Shown here: piece by piece, positions 51,867-64,000 of the stretch
Position numbering within the stretch: the first letter of the stretch is position 1
Layout of the letters: every line of letters begins with the position of its first letter
Source: Rhizomicrobium sp.
Lineage (GTDB): Bacteria; Pseudomonadota; Alphaproteobacteria; Micropepsales; Micropepsaceae
Assembly (NCBI GenBank): GCA_037200045.1
Contig: JBBCHM010000001.1
Location: 1 to 64,000 of the forward strand
Reading direction: 5' to 3'
DNA length: 64,000 nucleotides
Notes under the pieces: generated by a model
Told to the model about the DNA's origin: nothing
The model's input: the letters and a program-made list of their open reading frames with translations, nothing else
Databases searched by the model: none
Program-made: the position numbers and the translations under genes

Positions 51867-54062
51867 ATGCAGGGTCATGCGTTGGGCCGAGCAAGGACGC
51901 GTTGGATGCAGGGCGTCGCCCTGGGTGCGGTGACGCTGGCCTGGGCCGTGCCGGCCCTCGCCGAAAGCACGCAGATCGAAACCGTGGTGGTGACCGCCGA
52001 ACGGCGCTCCACCGACCTGCAGAAGACCGCGCTGTCGGCCACGGTGCTGACCGGCGAGGATCTCAAGGCGCGCGGAATCGACTCGCTCGATCAGCTCCAG
52101 TTCTCCACGCCCTCGCTGACCGTCCAGGATTCGGGCTCCAACGTCCTCGTCAACATGCGCGGCATCGGCAAGAACGACGGCGGCATCCAGGTCTCGTCCG
52201 GCGTTCTCACCTATCGCGACGGCGTCTCGACCTCGTTCAACGGCTTTCTCGCCGACGAGCCCTATTACGACATCAGCAACGTCCAGGTGCTGCGCGGCCC
52301 GCAAGGCACCTTCGCCGGCCAGAACGCGACCGGCGGCGCCATCTTCATCACCGAGGCCGATCCCAATTTCGACGGCGTCAACGGCTTCGCGGAATTCCAA
52401 TACGGCAGCTACAACGACGTCCGCCTGCAGGGTGCGATCAACATCCCGCTGTCCGACGATCTCGCCATCCGCATCGCCACCGACGACGAGAACCGTGACA
52501 GTTTCTTCCACATGTCCGGTCCGTTCACCGGCAATGCCGCCAATTTGCACACCACGAACTGGCGCGTGAGCACGCTGTGGAAGCCGACAGAGGCGTTCAC
52601 CGCCGAGCTCAAGCTCGACTACAACTACATCGATCATGGCGCGCCGCTGGCGGCCCCTTTCACCGGCTCGACCAAGAACATCTTCGACGTCGGCTCGGAC
52701 GCGCATCTGATGGGCGTCGATCAGCAGGGACGCGCCGTGCTGCGCATGACCTACCAGCTCGACAGCGGTATCCAGATCCGCTCGATCTCGGGCTATCAGT
52801 ACGGCCGCATCTCCTATGCGCTCGACATGGACGGAACCGATCAGACCATCTTCTCGACTCCGCCGGTCGCCGGGCCCGAGGCGTTCTTCGCCCAGGCCAA
52901 GGACCAGGTCGTCTCGCAAGAGATCAACATCGTGTCGCCCGACACCGGTCCGTTCACCTGGATTTTCGGCGGCGTCTATCAGGACGATCTGCTGAACGTG
53001 CCGCAGTTCATCGTCTCGCTGGCACCGGGCGGCGGTCCCACGACCGGCCTCGCGCTCACCGCGCTGCACGACACCGCCATCCGCCAGAGCTGGGGCGTGT
53101 TCGGCCAGGGCAGCTATGCGTTGACCGACGCGCTGAAGCTGCAGGTCGGCTTGCGCTATTCGGAAACCAGCTTCAGGCAGCGCATTCAGGAAGGCGAGTT
53201 GCTCAACGGAACGGTCGTCGTGGCGCTCCCGCTCAGCAACAAGACACAGCGCGACGCGCGCCTGACCGGCAAGATCGACCTCGATTGGACGATCAACGAG
53301 AACAACTTCCTCTACGCCTTTGTCGCCACCGGCCATAAGGGCGGCGGCATCAACGGCGACGGCACGATCTTCGGGCCGGAAAACGTCACCGATTACGAAG
53401 TCGGCTGGAAAGGCACGATGCTGGACGGCCATCTTCTGACGCAGCTGGACGGCTTCTACGACGAGTACAAGAACTTCCAGATGTCCTTCTACGATCCGTC
53501 GAACTTCGGCGGCGAGGATCAGAACTCTCCGGGCACGACGAAGATCGACGGCATCGAAGGTCAGATCCAGGCGGTATTCGGCGGGCTGTCCGCCAACCTC
53601 GGCGCCTCTTACATCAACTCGCAGGTTGGGACCTTCTACGCGGTCGACAGCCGGCTCGCCGTGCCGCCCGGCACGGTCTGCAATTCGGCGACCGGGCCCG
53701 CGACAGCCTTCTGCGAGAATGTCACCGGCCGGCCGTTGCCCAACTCGCCGAAATGGACGGCGCAACTCGGCCTGCAATATGCGTTCGATCTGGGCAACGA
53801 CCAGACGCTGACCCCGCGCATCGACTACGGCCTGACCGGCGCGCGCTGGGCCACGGTGTTCGAGGACGATCCGGTGGACCGCCTCGCCGCGCAAAACCTG
53901 TTCAACGCGCAGCTCACCTACACTCCGGACGACACCTGGCGCGTGACGGCTTACGGCACCAATATCTTCAACCTGCACTACGTCTCGACGCAGCTTCTGG
54001 GCAATCTCGGATTCCCCGGTCCGCCGGCACAATATGGCATCCGCGTGTCGAAGAGCTTCTAA
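51867..54062 (+). CDS. TonB-dependent outer-membrane receptor
   Basis: A 731-residue receptor. Signal peptide at about residues 1-32 (VALGAVTLAWAVPALAES). A TonB-box-like IETVVVTAERR begins the mature part, followed by the plug (LKARGIDSLDQLQFSTPSLT, VNMRGIGKNDGG, VQVLRGPQGTFAGQNATGGA). A 22-strand barrel follows, ending in a C-terminal aromatic (YGIRVSKSF). Typical of alphaproteobacterial receptors for glycans and glycosides as well as siderophores; position beside GH106 and rhaT favours a rhamnoside. The ATG at 51867 follows TAGGGGAGTC; the longer frame upstream covers the motif-bearing leader and was rejected. A terminator follows. Confidence 0.92.
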   Translation: MQGHALGRARTRWMQGVALGAVTLAWAVPALAESTQIETVVVTAERRSTDLQKTALSATVLTGEDLKARGIDSLDQLQFSTPSLTVQDSGSNVLVNMRGIGKNDGGIQVSSGVLTYRDGVSTSFNGFLADEPYYDISNVQVLRGPQGTFAGQNATGGAIFITEADPNFDGVNGFAEFQYGSYNDVRLQGAINIPLSDDLAIRIATDDENRDSFFHMSGPFTGNAANLHTTNWRVSTLWKPTEAFTAELKLDYNYIDHGAPLAAPFTGSTKNIFDVGSDAHLMGVDQQGRAVLRMTYQLDSGIQIRSISGYQYGRISYALDMDGTDQTIFSTPPVAGPEAFFAQAKDQVVSQEINIVSPDTGPFTWIFGGVYQDDLLNVPQFIVSLAPGGGPTTGLALTALHDTAIRQSWGVFGQGSYALTDALKLQVGLRYSETSFRQRIQEGELLNGTVVVALPLSNKTQRDARLTGKIDLDWTINENNFLYAFVATGHKGGGINGDGTIFGPENVTDYEVGWKGTMLDGHLLTQLDGFYDEYKNFQMSFYDPSNFGGEDQNSPGTTKIDGIEGQIQAVFGGLSANLGASYINSQVGTFYAVDSRLAVPPGTVCNSATGPATAFCENVTGRPLPNSPKWTAQLGLQYAFDLGNDQTLTPRIDYGLTGARWATVFEDDPVDRLAAQNLFNAQLTYTPDDTWRVTAYGTNIFNLHYVSTQLLGNLGFPGPPAQYGIRVSKSF

Positions 54063-54096
54063 GCCTGCCTGCGGGATGTGTCTCCCGTAAGCCAAT

Positions 54097-54138
54097 GAAG
54101 GGAACATTCGGGCGCTGGCCTGGGTGTTCCCTTTTTTC
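54097..54138 (+). terminator. Rho-independent terminator after the TonB receptor
   Basis: AGGGAACA (54099-54106) pairs with TGTTCCCT (54125-54132), with an 18-nt GC-rich loop, followed by TTTTTT-rich sequence to 54137. It is placed 37 bp after the receptor stop and separates it from the GH106 gene. Confidence 0.75.
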
Positions 54139-54175
54139 TAGAAGAGCCGAAACCGGTCGACGGGAGGAATGAACG

Positions 54176-57556
<3,381 letters not shown>

Positions 57557-57564
57557 CGCGAAGA

Positions 57565-57590
57565 GAGGGCGAAACCTGGGTTTCGCCCTC
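57565..57590. terminator. Hairpin between convergent genes
   Basis: GAGGGCGAAAC and GTTTCGCCCTC form an 11-bp perfect stem around CTGG. It lies midway between the convergent stops of GH106 (57556) and the tannase gene (57606). No T-tract follows on either side, but location and symmetry fit a shared bidirectional terminator. Confidence 0.6.
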
Positions 57591-57605
57591 CCGTGATCGT
57601 GTCGG

Positions 57606-59225
57606 TCAGTGGTGCGTCCGGCCGGCCCCCGGCCCTTGGCACACATAGTTCGCGGCCTGATCGGCCGAGCCGGTTCCCGTCCAATGCGCCACGCTGGGAT
57701 AGGCGCAGACCGGGCGCGTCGATGTCGGATCGCCGGCCGGCAGCCCGGCCAGCACGGCGAGCGGATTGGAATAATGGGCCGCGAGGATCTGCGCCGGCGC
57801 CACGCCCTGTTCGCGCCATTGCTCCAGCGCCGCGACGCAGTCGAGGCTGTTGGGTCCTGGTCCATCCCCGCAATGCATCATGCCTGGCGCGACGAACAGG
57901 CGGGCGAAGCCGGCTGTCGTCGCCGCGCCCATCTTCTTCTGGATGCTGCGATAATAGGCGATCGTCCCATAGGCGGTGACGGCGGCGTCGTCCCAGCCCT
58001 GGAACAGGATGAGCTTGCCGCCATGCGCCGCGAACGCCCGCAGATCGTCGCTATTGGAGTTGATGATGGGTCCGATCGTCGCGTCGGCCAGCACGACATC
58101 CTTGTGGAAGTCGAAGCTGCGATAGTCCCAATTGGGATCGCCCTTCACGATGGCGCCGAAGAACTGATTGGCGAACTGCGCCTGCGAGGAATCGGCCGCG
58201 GTGATCCACTGCGTCCAGTTCTTCGCCAGGCCCTCGCCGCCGACGGGAAAGCCCGGATAGATAGGCTTATGCGTCACGGGATCGATCGGGCCGCCGTAAA
58301 TCTTCAGCAAGGCGTCGAGCTCGGCCTGGGTCAGGCAATCCGCGCCGTCGCCGGCCTTGCACAGAAGCTTGCGCGGATCGAAGCGGCAGGTCGAGGGATC
58401 GTTGATGATGCCGTCCGTGACGCCGTCCCTTGCGTCGCATTTCGCCATCACGGCGCTCTGCACCAGCGACAGCTTGGCGTCCGAAATCCGGCTTATCGCC
58501 GTTTCGCTCAGGGCGCGCTCGTTCCACAGGAAGTTGGTCATCAGATGGGTCCAGGAATTCGCCGGCGCGCCTGCGATGATACCGTCGTAATCGTCCGGAT
58601 AGCGGATCGCCTCCATCATCGCCTCGTGGCCGCCATTCGAGCAGCCGCGGAAATAGGAATATTTCGGCGGCTTGCCGTAATAGGCGGCGATCAGCGCCTT
58701 GGCGAACACGGCGGTGACGTGATCGGCGCGATAGGCGAAGTCCTTCACCTTCTCGGGATGGCCGATCGCCCAGCTCGCATCGATCTTGGGAAAGGGCGTC
58801 TCGTGACCCAGATCGTCGCCCGCCGTCGCATAGCCGCGCTCCAGCGCCTTGCGCATGTCGAGCATCGGCGCGGCGACCGTGCCGCCGAAGCCGCCATTGC
58901 CGGCGCCGAGGAATTTCTGGTTCCAACCGGCCGCTTCGGGCAGCCAGACCTCGGCCATGATCGACGAATCCGGCGTCGGCGTCAGCGTGACCGCGACGCG
59001 GCAGAACTTCGCCGGCGCCGGCAGGCTGATGGGCAGGCCGGGCAGCGCGATCGCCGTGTTCGCCTCGACCATGGCCGCCGACGTGATCTTGCCGTCGACC
59101 ACGGGAAATTGCGCCAGGTCTTCGCACGCCGCCTGTGCGGCGCCGGCGGCGAACAGCATGCTGAGGCCGGCCGCGATGGCGAGTGCGGGCCGGCGAAGCG
59201 CCGGCATGAATGTCCTTGAACGCAA
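57606..59225 (-). CDS. Exported tannase/feruloyl esterase family protein
   Basis: A 539-residue enzyme. Signal peptide with a run LAIAAGLSMLFAAGAAQA, cut before residue 34. Tannase-family signs: MAEVWLPEAAGWNQKFLGAG, NGGFGG, GYATAGDDLGHE, nucleophile Ser in YSYFRGCSNGGHEAMMEA, IRYPDDYDGIIAGAPANSWT, and the C-terminal GHGGKL-like AAHGGKLILFQGWDDAAVTA and VAPGMMHCGDGPGPNS (His). Cysteines flanking Ser and His (GCS, HCG) match the characteristic disulfide of the family. Members hydrolyse gallate or hydroxycinnamate esters of sugars. It converges on the GH106 gene and is 40 bp upstream of the acyl-CoA synthetase stop. Confidence 0.92.
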   Translation of the reverse strand: MRSRTFMPALRRPALAIAAGLSMLFAAGAAQAACEDLAQFPVVDGKITSAAMVEANTAIALPGLPISLPAPAKFCRVAVTLTPTPDSSIMAEVWLPEAAGWNQKFLGAGNGGFGGTVAAPMLDMRKALERGYATAGDDLGHETPFPKIDASWAIGHPEKVKDFAYRADHVTAVFAKALIAAYYGKPPKYSYFRGCSNGGHEAMMEAIRYPDDYDGIIAGAPANSWTHLMTNFLWNERALSETAISRISDAKLSLVQSAVMAKCDARDGVTDGIINDPSTCRFDPRKLLCKAGDGADCLTQAELDALLKIYGGPIDPVTHKPIYPGFPVGGEGLAKNWTQWITAADSSQAQFANQFFGAIVKGDPNWDYRSFDFHKDVVLADATIGPIINSNSDDLRAFAAHGGKLILFQGWDDAAVTAYGTIAYYRSIQKKMGAATTAGFARLFVAPGMMHCGDGPGPNSLDCVAALEQWREQGVAPAQILAAHYSNPLAVLAGLPAGDPTSTRPVCAYPSVAHWTGTGSADQAANYVCQGPGAGRTHH

Positions 59226-59265
59226 GTTGAACCTCCCTCGATGTGTTTGACCTGAAGCGATGCGC

Positions 59266-60939
59266 TCAGGCCGTCTTGGCCTCGCTGAGCGCGAGTTCTT
59301 CGATCATCGCCTCGCGGATGACGAATTTCTGGATCTTGCCGGTGACCGTCATCGGGAATTCGTCGACGAAGCGGATGTAGCGCGGCACCTTGTAGTGTGC
59401 GATCTGGCCCCGGCAGAAGGCGAGGATCTCCTCGGCGTCGGCCTTTTCGCCGCTGCGCAGGCGGATCCAGGCGCAGAGCTCCTCGCCGTATTTCGCGTCC
59501 GGCACGCCCACCACCTGCACGTCCTCGATCTTGGGATGGCGGAACAGGAATTCCTCGATCTCGCGCGGATATATGTTCTCGCCGCCGCGGATCACCATGT
59601 CCTTGAGCCGTCCCACGATGTTGCAATAGCCGTCGGCATCGATGATCGCGATATCGCCGCTGTGCATCCAGCCGCCCGCATCGACCGCCTCCGCGGTCCG
59701 CTCCGGATCGTCCCAATAGCCGAGCATCACCGAATAGCCGCGGGTGCACAGTTCGCCGCGCGCGCCGCGCGGCGTGATGGCGCCGTTGCCGTCGACGATC
59801 TTGACCTCCAGATGCGGCAGCACGCGGCCGACGGTCGAGACGCGCCGCTCCAGCGGGTCGTTGGGAGCGCTCTGGAAGCTCACCGGGCTCGTCTCCGTCA
59901 TGCCATAGGCGATGGTGATCTCGCGCATATGCATCTTGTCGATCACCCGGCGCATGATTTCGACCGGGCAGGGCGCGCCCGCCATGATGCCGGTGCGCAG
60001 GCTGGATAGATCGAACTCGGCAAAGCGCGGATGTTCGAGCTCGGCGATGAACATGGTCGGCACGCCGTGCAGTGCGGTGCAGCGTTCTGCCGCGACCGTC
60101 TCCAGCACCGACAGCGGATCGAACCCGGCGGCGGGAAAGACCATCGTCGCGCCGTGCGTGATGCAGGCGAGATTGGCGAGCACCATGCCGAAGCAATGAT
60201 AGAGCGGCACCGGAATGCAGAGCCGATCCCCCGGTCCGAGATTCATCCGCAGGCCGGTGAAGTAGCCGTTGTTCAGGATATTGCGATGCGACAGCGTCGC
60301 GCCCTTGGGCAGGCCGGTGGTGCCGCTGGTGAACTGGATGTTGATCGGATCGCCGGTCGTGAGGCCGACGCCCTGCGGCATCTGTTCGTCGGCGGGCGCC
60401 AGGGTGGCGATCTCGTCGAAGGCGAACCAGCCTGGCCGCTTCGCGCCGCCGATGCGGATCACGCGCTTCAAGGCCGGCAATCTCGCGGCCGCCAATTGCC
60501 CGGAGGGGGATGTTGCGATCTCGGGCGCCAGGGTCTCGATCATCGCCGTATAGTCGCTTGTCTTGAAGCGGTCGGCGCAGATCAGGGCGGCGACACCGAC
60601 CTTATTCAGCGTGTATTCGACCTCGGACAGCCGATAGGCCGGGTTGATCGTCACCAGGATGATCCCGGCCTTGGCGGTCGCGAATTGGGTGAGAACCCAT
60701 TCGGCGCAATTGGGCGCCCAGATGCCGACCCGGTCGCCGGCCGACAGGCCCAGCTTGCGGAAGCTGGCGGCGAGGCGATCGACGCGCCGGCCGAATTCGG
60801 CATAGGACCAGCGGATGTTCTGATGCCGCGAGACCAGCGCCTCGCGCTCGGGCCAGCGCGCGATGGTGGCCGTCAGCGCCTCGCCGATCGTATAATCCAG
60901 CAGCGGCGGCGCATCGGCGCCGCGAACCAGGCTTTCCAT
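59266..60939 (-). CDS. AMP-dependent acyl-CoA synthetase
   Basis: A 557-residue adenylate-forming enzyme. The ATP-binding motif is [20 protein letters not shown], the second motif region [13 protein letters not shown], then [37 protein letters not shown], and the C-terminal Lys region [20 protein letters not shown]. The N-terminal opening ([20 protein letters not shown]) is typical of medium/short-chain acyl-CoA ligases such as those next to leucine-degradation clusters. The substrate may be isovalerate or another branched or short acid, judged by the divergent ivd-mccB-mccA genes; a hydroxycinnamate-type acid from the adjacent tannase is an alternative. Confidence 0.92.
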   Translation of the reverse strand: MESLVRGADAPPLLDYTIGEALTATIARWPEREALVSRHQNIRWSYAEFGRRVDRLAASFRKLGLSAGDRVGIWAPNCAEWVLTQFATAKAGIILVTINPAYRLSEVEYTLNKVGVAALICADRFKTSDYTAMIETLAPEIATSPSGQLAAARLPALKRVIRIGGAKRPGWFAFDEIATLAPADEQMPQGVGLTTGDPINIQFTSGTTGLPKGATLSHRNILNNGYFTGLRMNLGPGDRLCIPVPLYHCFGMVLANLACITHGATMVFPAAGFDPLSVLETVAAERCTALHGVPTMFIAELEHPRFAEFDLSSLRTGIMAGAPCPVEIMRRVIDKMHMREITIAYGMTETSPVSFQSAPNDPLERRVSTVGRVLPHLEVKIVDGNGAITPRGARGELCTRGYSVMLGYWDDPERTAEAVDAGGWMHSGDIAIIDADGYCNIVGRLKDMVIRGGENIYPREIEEFLFRHPKIEDVQVVGVPDAKYGEELCAWIRLRSGEKADAEEILAFCRGQIAHYKVPRYIRFVDEFPMTVTGKIQKFVIREAMIEELALSEAKTA

Positions 60940-61072
60940 CCCTCACCTATTATACAAAGCGTGCTGCCGCTTCTTTCGACCATAATAGACCATTAAATGT
61001 CATTTTCAATCATATTATATCTTGACCAATCGCCCCCGGCGGCCAAAAAGGCGTCGGCCACAGGATGACGAT
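60940..61072. promoter_or_regulatory. A+T-rich divergent promoter region
   Basis: 133 bp between the acyl-CoA synthetase and isovaleryl-CoA dehydrogenase genes. It is sharply A+T-rich in the middle and includes a tandem ten-base near-repeat, GACCATAATA (60978-60987) and GACCATTAAA (60988-60997). It probably holds both promoters and an operator; the cognate regulator is not in the window. Confidence 0.4.
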
Positions 61073-62233
61073 ATGCGCACGCTCGACCACGACCTTGGCG
61101 ACACCGCCAACATGATCCGCGATACGGTGCGTCCGTTCGCGGACGACCGAATCGCACCCATCGCCGAGGAGATCGACCGCAGCAACACCTTCCCGCGCCA
61201 TCTGTGGCCCGAGATGGGGGCGCTCGGCCTGCACGGCATCACGGTGGAGGAGGAGTTCGGCGGCCTCGGCCTCGGCTATCTCGAGCACGTCATCGCGATG
61301 GAGGAGGTCAGCCGCGGCTCGGCCTCGGTGGGGCTGTCCTACGGCGCGCATTCGAACCTTTGCGTCAACCAGATCCGCCGCAACGGCACGAAGGAGCAGA
61401 AGCGGCGCTATCTGCCGGGGCTGATCTCGGGCGAGCAGGTCGGCGCGCTGGCGATGAGCGAGGCCGGCGCCGGCTCGGACGTCGTGTCGATGAAGCTCAA
61501 GGCCGAGCGCAAGGGCGACCGCTTCGTCCTCAACGGCACCAAGATGTGGATCACCAACGGCCCGCATGCCGACACGCTGGTGGTCTATGCCAAGACCGAT
61601 CCCGCCGCGGGCCCGCGCGGCATGACGGCCTTCCTGATCGAGAAGACCTTCAAGGGCTTCTCGCATGCGCCCAAGCTCGACAAGCTCGGCATGCGCGGCA
61701 GCGACACCGCCGAGCTCGTGTTCGCGGATTGCGAGGTGCCGGAGGAGAACATCCTGGGCGGCCTCGGCAAGGGCGTGAACGTCTTGATGAGCGGGCTCGA
61801 TTACGAGCGCGCCGTGCTCGCCGCGGGCAGCCTCGGCATCATGCAGGCCTGCATGGATGCGGTGGTGCCGTATGTCCACGACCGCAAGCAGTTCGGCGAG
61901 TCGATCGGGACTTTCCAGATCATGCAGGCCAAGCTCGCCGACATGTATGTCGCGCTCTCCGCGACGCGCTCTTACGTCTACGCCGTGGCGCGGGCCTGCG
62001 ACCGCGGCCAGACCACGCGCAAGGACGCCGCCGGCGCGATCCTCTATGCCGCCGAGAAGGGCACCTGGATGGCGCTGCAGGCGATCCAGTGCCTGGGCGG
62101 CAACGGCTATATCAACGACTATCCGACGGGGCGGCTCCTGCGCGACGCCAAGCTCTATGAGATCGGCGCCGGCACCAGCGAAATCCGCCGCTGGCTCATC
62201 GGCCGGGAATTGTTCGAGGAGAGCGGGAATTGA
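61073..62233 (+). CDS. ivd: Isovaleryl-CoA dehydrogenase
   Basis: A 386-residue acyl-CoA dehydrogenase. N-terminal helical domain ([20 protein letters not shown]), FAD-binding middle ([39 protein letters not shown]) and C-terminal domain with the glutamate of the isovaleryl-CoA subgroup in [35 protein letters not shown] and [19 protein letters not shown] are family-typical. It oxidises isovaleryl-CoA to 3-methylcrotonyl-CoA, in leucine catabolism. The ATG at 61073 was chosen at [10 protein letters not shown]; the longer frame lies in promoter-like sequence. Its stop overlaps the next ATG by one base. Confidence 0.94.
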   Translation: MRTLDHDLGDTANMIRDTVRPFADDRIAPIAEEIDRSNTFPRHLWPEMGALGLHGITVEEEFGGLGLGYLEHVIAMEEVSRGSASVGLSYGAHSNLCVNQIRRNGTKEQKRRYLPGLISGEQVGALAMSEAGAGSDVVSMKLKAERKGDRFVLNGTKMWITNGPHADTLVVYAKTDPAAGPRGMTAFLIEKTFKGFSHAPKLDKLGMRGSDTAELVFADCEVPEENILGGLGKGVNVLMSGLDYERAVLAAGSLGIMQACMDAVVPYVHDRKQFGESIGTFQIMQAKLADMYVALSATRSYVYAVARACDRGQTTRKDAAGAILYAAEKGTWMALQAIQCLGGNGYINDYPTGRLLRDAKLYEIGAGTSEIRRWLIGRELFEESGN

Positions 62234-63825
62234 TGACGGCACTCAAATCCTCCCTCGCCCCCAGCTCCCCCGCCTTCAAAACCAACGCCGCGGCCATGGC
62301 GGCGCTGGTCGAGGAACTGCGCGCGCGTCAGGCGATCGCCGCCCTCGGCGGCGACGAGCGCTCGCGCAAGCGCCATACCGAACGGGGCAAGCTGCTTCCC
62401 CGCGAGCGGGTCGAGCGGCTGGTGGACCCGGGTTCGCCCTTCCTCGAACTGTCGCCGCTCGCCGCCTATGGCATGTACGAAGGCGATATCCATGGCGCCG
62501 GGATCATCACCGGCATCGGCCGTGTCGCGGGCCGCGAATGCGTCATCGTCTGCAACGACGCGACCATCAAGGGCGGCACCTATTATCCGCTCACCGTGAA
62601 GAAGCATTTGCGGGCGCAGGAGATCGCGGTGCAGAACCGTCTGCCCTGCATCTATCTGGTCGATAGCGGCGGCGCCAATCTGCCCAACCAGGCGGAGATC
62701 TTCCCCGACCGCGATTATTTCGGCCGCATCTTCTTCAACCAGGCCACCATGTCGGCCGCCGGCATTCCGCAGATCGCCTCCGTCATGGGCTCCTGCACCG
62801 CCGGCGGTGCCTATGTCCCGGCGATGAGCGACGAGACCATCATCGTCAAAGGGCAGGGCACCATCTTCCTCGCCGGCCCGCCCTTGGTGAAGGCCGCCAC
62901 CGGCGAGATCGTCACGGCGGAAGACCTCGGCGGCGCGGATGTGCATGCCCGCCAGTCCGGCGTCGCCGACCACTATGCCAATGACGACACCCACGCCCTG
63001 GCCATCGTCCGCCATATCGTCGCTGGCCTGAACACGGCCAAGCAGCCGAACATCCCGCTCAAGACGCCGAGGCCGCCCGCCTACGACATCGCCGAGCTCG
63101 ACGGCATCGTGCCGCCCAGCCTCGCCACGCAATACGACGCCCGCGAGATCATCGCGCGGCTGGTCGACGGCTCTGAGTTCGACGAGTTCAAGAAGCTCTA
63201 CGGCACCACCATCGTCACCGGCTTCGCCCATCTCGAAGGCATCCCGGTCGGCATCGTCGCCAACAACGGCATCCTGTTCAGCGAGAGCGCGCTGAAGGCG
63301 GCGCACTTCATCGAGCTGTGCTGCCAGCGCAGGATCCCGCTTCTGTTCCTGCAGAACATCTCCGGTTTCATGGTGGGCAAAAAATACGAGGCCGGCGGCA
63401 TCGCCAAGGACGGGGCCAAGATGGTGACCGCGGTCGCCAACGCCCAAGTGCCCAAGATCACGCTGATCGTCGGCGGCTCCTACGGCGCCGGCAATTACGG
63501 CATGTGCGGCCGCGCCTTCAGCCCGCGCTTCCTGTTCTCCTGGCCCAACAGCCGCATCTCCGTGATGGGCGGCGAGCAGGCGGCGGCCGTCCTCGCCACC
63601 GTCCACCGCGACGCCGACACATGGACGCCGGAAGAGGCGGAGGCCTTCAAACGGCCGATCCGCGAGCGCTTCGAGGCCGAAGGCAATCCCTACCACGCCA
63701 CCGCCCGCCTCTGGGACGACGGCATCATCGCGCCCGCCGACACGCGCCGCGTGCTCGCACTCGCCTTCAGCGCCTGCCTCAACGCCCCCATCGCCGAAAC
63801 AAAGTTCGGCGTCTTCCGGATGTGA
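62233..63825 (+). CDS. mccB: Methylcrotonyl-CoA carboxylase, carboxyltransferase (beta) subunit
   Basis: A 530-residue biotin-dependent carboxyltransferase subunit. Signs: [120 protein letters not shown] and [20 protein letters not shown]. These match methylcrotonyl-CoA carboxylase rather than propionyl-CoA carboxylase. It carboxylates 3-methylcrotonyl-CoA to 3-methylglutaconyl-CoA with the biotinylated alpha subunit, encoded immediately downstream. The ATG at 62233 overlaps the ivd stop (TGATGA). Confidence 0.95.
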   Translation: MTALKSSLAPSSPAFKTNAAAMAALVEELRARQAIAALGGDERSRKRHTERGKLLPRERVERLVDPGSPFLELSPLAAYGMYEGDIHGAGIITGIGRVAGRECVIVCNDATIKGGTYYPLTVKKHLRAQEIAVQNRLPCIYLVDSGGANLPNQAEIFPDRDYFGRIFFNQATMSAAGIPQIASVMGSCTAGGAYVPAMSDETIIVKGQGTIFLAGPPLVKAATGEIVTAEDLGGADVHARQSGVADHYANDDTHALAIVRHIVAGLNTAKQPNIPLKTPRPPAYDIAELDGIVPPSLATQYDAREIIARLVDGSEFDEFKKLYGTTIVTGFAHLEGIPVGIVANNGILFSESALKAAHFIELCCQRRIPLLFLQNISGFMVGKKYEAGGIAKDGAKMVTAVANAQVPKITLIVGGSYGAGNYGMCGRAFSPRFLFSWPNSRISVMGGEQAAAVLATVHRDADTWTPEEAEAFKRPIRERFEAEGNPYHATARLWDDGIIAPADTRRVLALAFSACLNAPIAETKFGVFRM

Positions 63826-64000
63826 TGATGTTCCGCTCCCTCCTGATCGCCAATCGCGGCGAGATCGCCGTTCGCGTCATCCGCACCGCCCGCCGGCTGG
63901 GCCTGCGCACCGTCGCGGTCTATTCCGACGCCGATGCCGGCGCCGCCCATGTCGCACTGGCAGACGTGGCCCTGCGCCTCGGCCCGCCGCCGCCGCGCGA
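63825..64000 (+). CDS. mccA: Methylcrotonyl-CoA carboxylase, biotin carboxylase (alpha) subunit, 5' part
   Basis: The first 58 or so codons of a biotin carboxylase, cut by the window end. [20 protein letters not shown] followed by [20 protein letters not shown] is the standard opening of the ATP-grasp biotin carboxylase domain. Two ATGs (63825 and 63828) are adjacent; the first overlaps the mccB stop as ATGA. With ivd and mccB it forms the leucine-degradation operon. The rest, including the biotinyl-lysine domain, lies outside the window. Confidence 0.9.
   Translation, partial: MMFRSLLIANRGEIAVRVIRTARRLGLRTVAVYSDADAGAAHVALADVALRLGPPPPR

Noticed and set aside
51741-54107. A 788-codon minus-strand frame opposite the TonB receptor
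   Set aside because: Antisense shadow; the plus strand encodes a complete TonB receptor with signal, plug and C-terminal aromatic.

Overview
The window is a 64 kb piece of GC-rich chromosome, by eye about two thirds G+C, with dense, often overlapping genes. The gene content points to a soil or plant-associated alphaproteobacterium: a DUF4167-type small protein, FixL/FixJ-like and HWE-type kinases, RcnB-like and DUF3309-like envelope proteins, a TonB-dependent receptor beside glycosidases, and an isovaleryl-CoA/methylcrotonyl-CoA cluster. Genus cannot be fixed from sequence alone; Micropepsaceae/Rhizomicrobium or Caulobacterales-like lineages would fit.

Layout. 0-5.4 kb: DUF4167 protein, a hypothetical protein, a membrane PAS kinase with FixJ-type regulator and a stand-alone receiver, Dps, and a secreted hydrolase. 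5.5-13.4 kb: an alpha/beta hydrolase, then a compact malonate decarboxylase operon (mdcA-C-D-E-G-B-F-H) that makes and loads its own prosthetic group and imports malonate. 13.4-24.1 kb: polysaccharide deacetylase, Crp/Fnr regulator, several very small envelope proteins, an HWE-type kinase, and a MacA-MacB-MgtA transport block. 24.2-27.3 kb: a hydrolase/hydrolase/SDR operon diverging from an HxlR regulator, with a strong inverted-repeat operator candidate between them.

27.3-34.3 kb is an accessory patch. It starts with a 50-nt 3' fragment of a tRNA-Val(CAC) gene, a typical island-end scar, in an A+T-richer 600-bp gap. An AraC regulator, an exported hydrolase, a small hypothetical protein, a hybrid kinase, a TPR sulfotransferase and an Lrp regulator follow. 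The hybrid kinase and the sulfotransferase point away from each other, and both lose their 5' ends at one sharp junction near base 32,460. This is a rearrangement or assembly breakpoint.

34.6-59.2 kb reads as one L-rhamnoside utilisation locus. A TonB-dependent receptor, a GH106 alpha-L-rhamnosidase, a GH3 beta-glucosidase and six esterase-type hydrolases (including a tannase/feruloyl esterase) would import and strip an esterified rhamnoglucoside. RhaT, RhaI, an FGGY kinase and a fused aldolase/lactaldehyde dehydrogenase would convert rhamnose to DHAP and L-lactate, and an LldD-type oxidase encoded in the kinase operon would take lactate to pyruvate. A DeoR-family regulator is at the end of the rhaD-rhaI operon, and a TTGATCGA-type motif recurs at several promoters of the locus.

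59.3-64 kb: an acyl-CoA synthetase diverges from isovaleryl-CoA dehydrogenase and the two methylcrotonyl-CoA carboxylase subunits (leucine/isovalerate catabolism). The alpha subunit runs off the window end.
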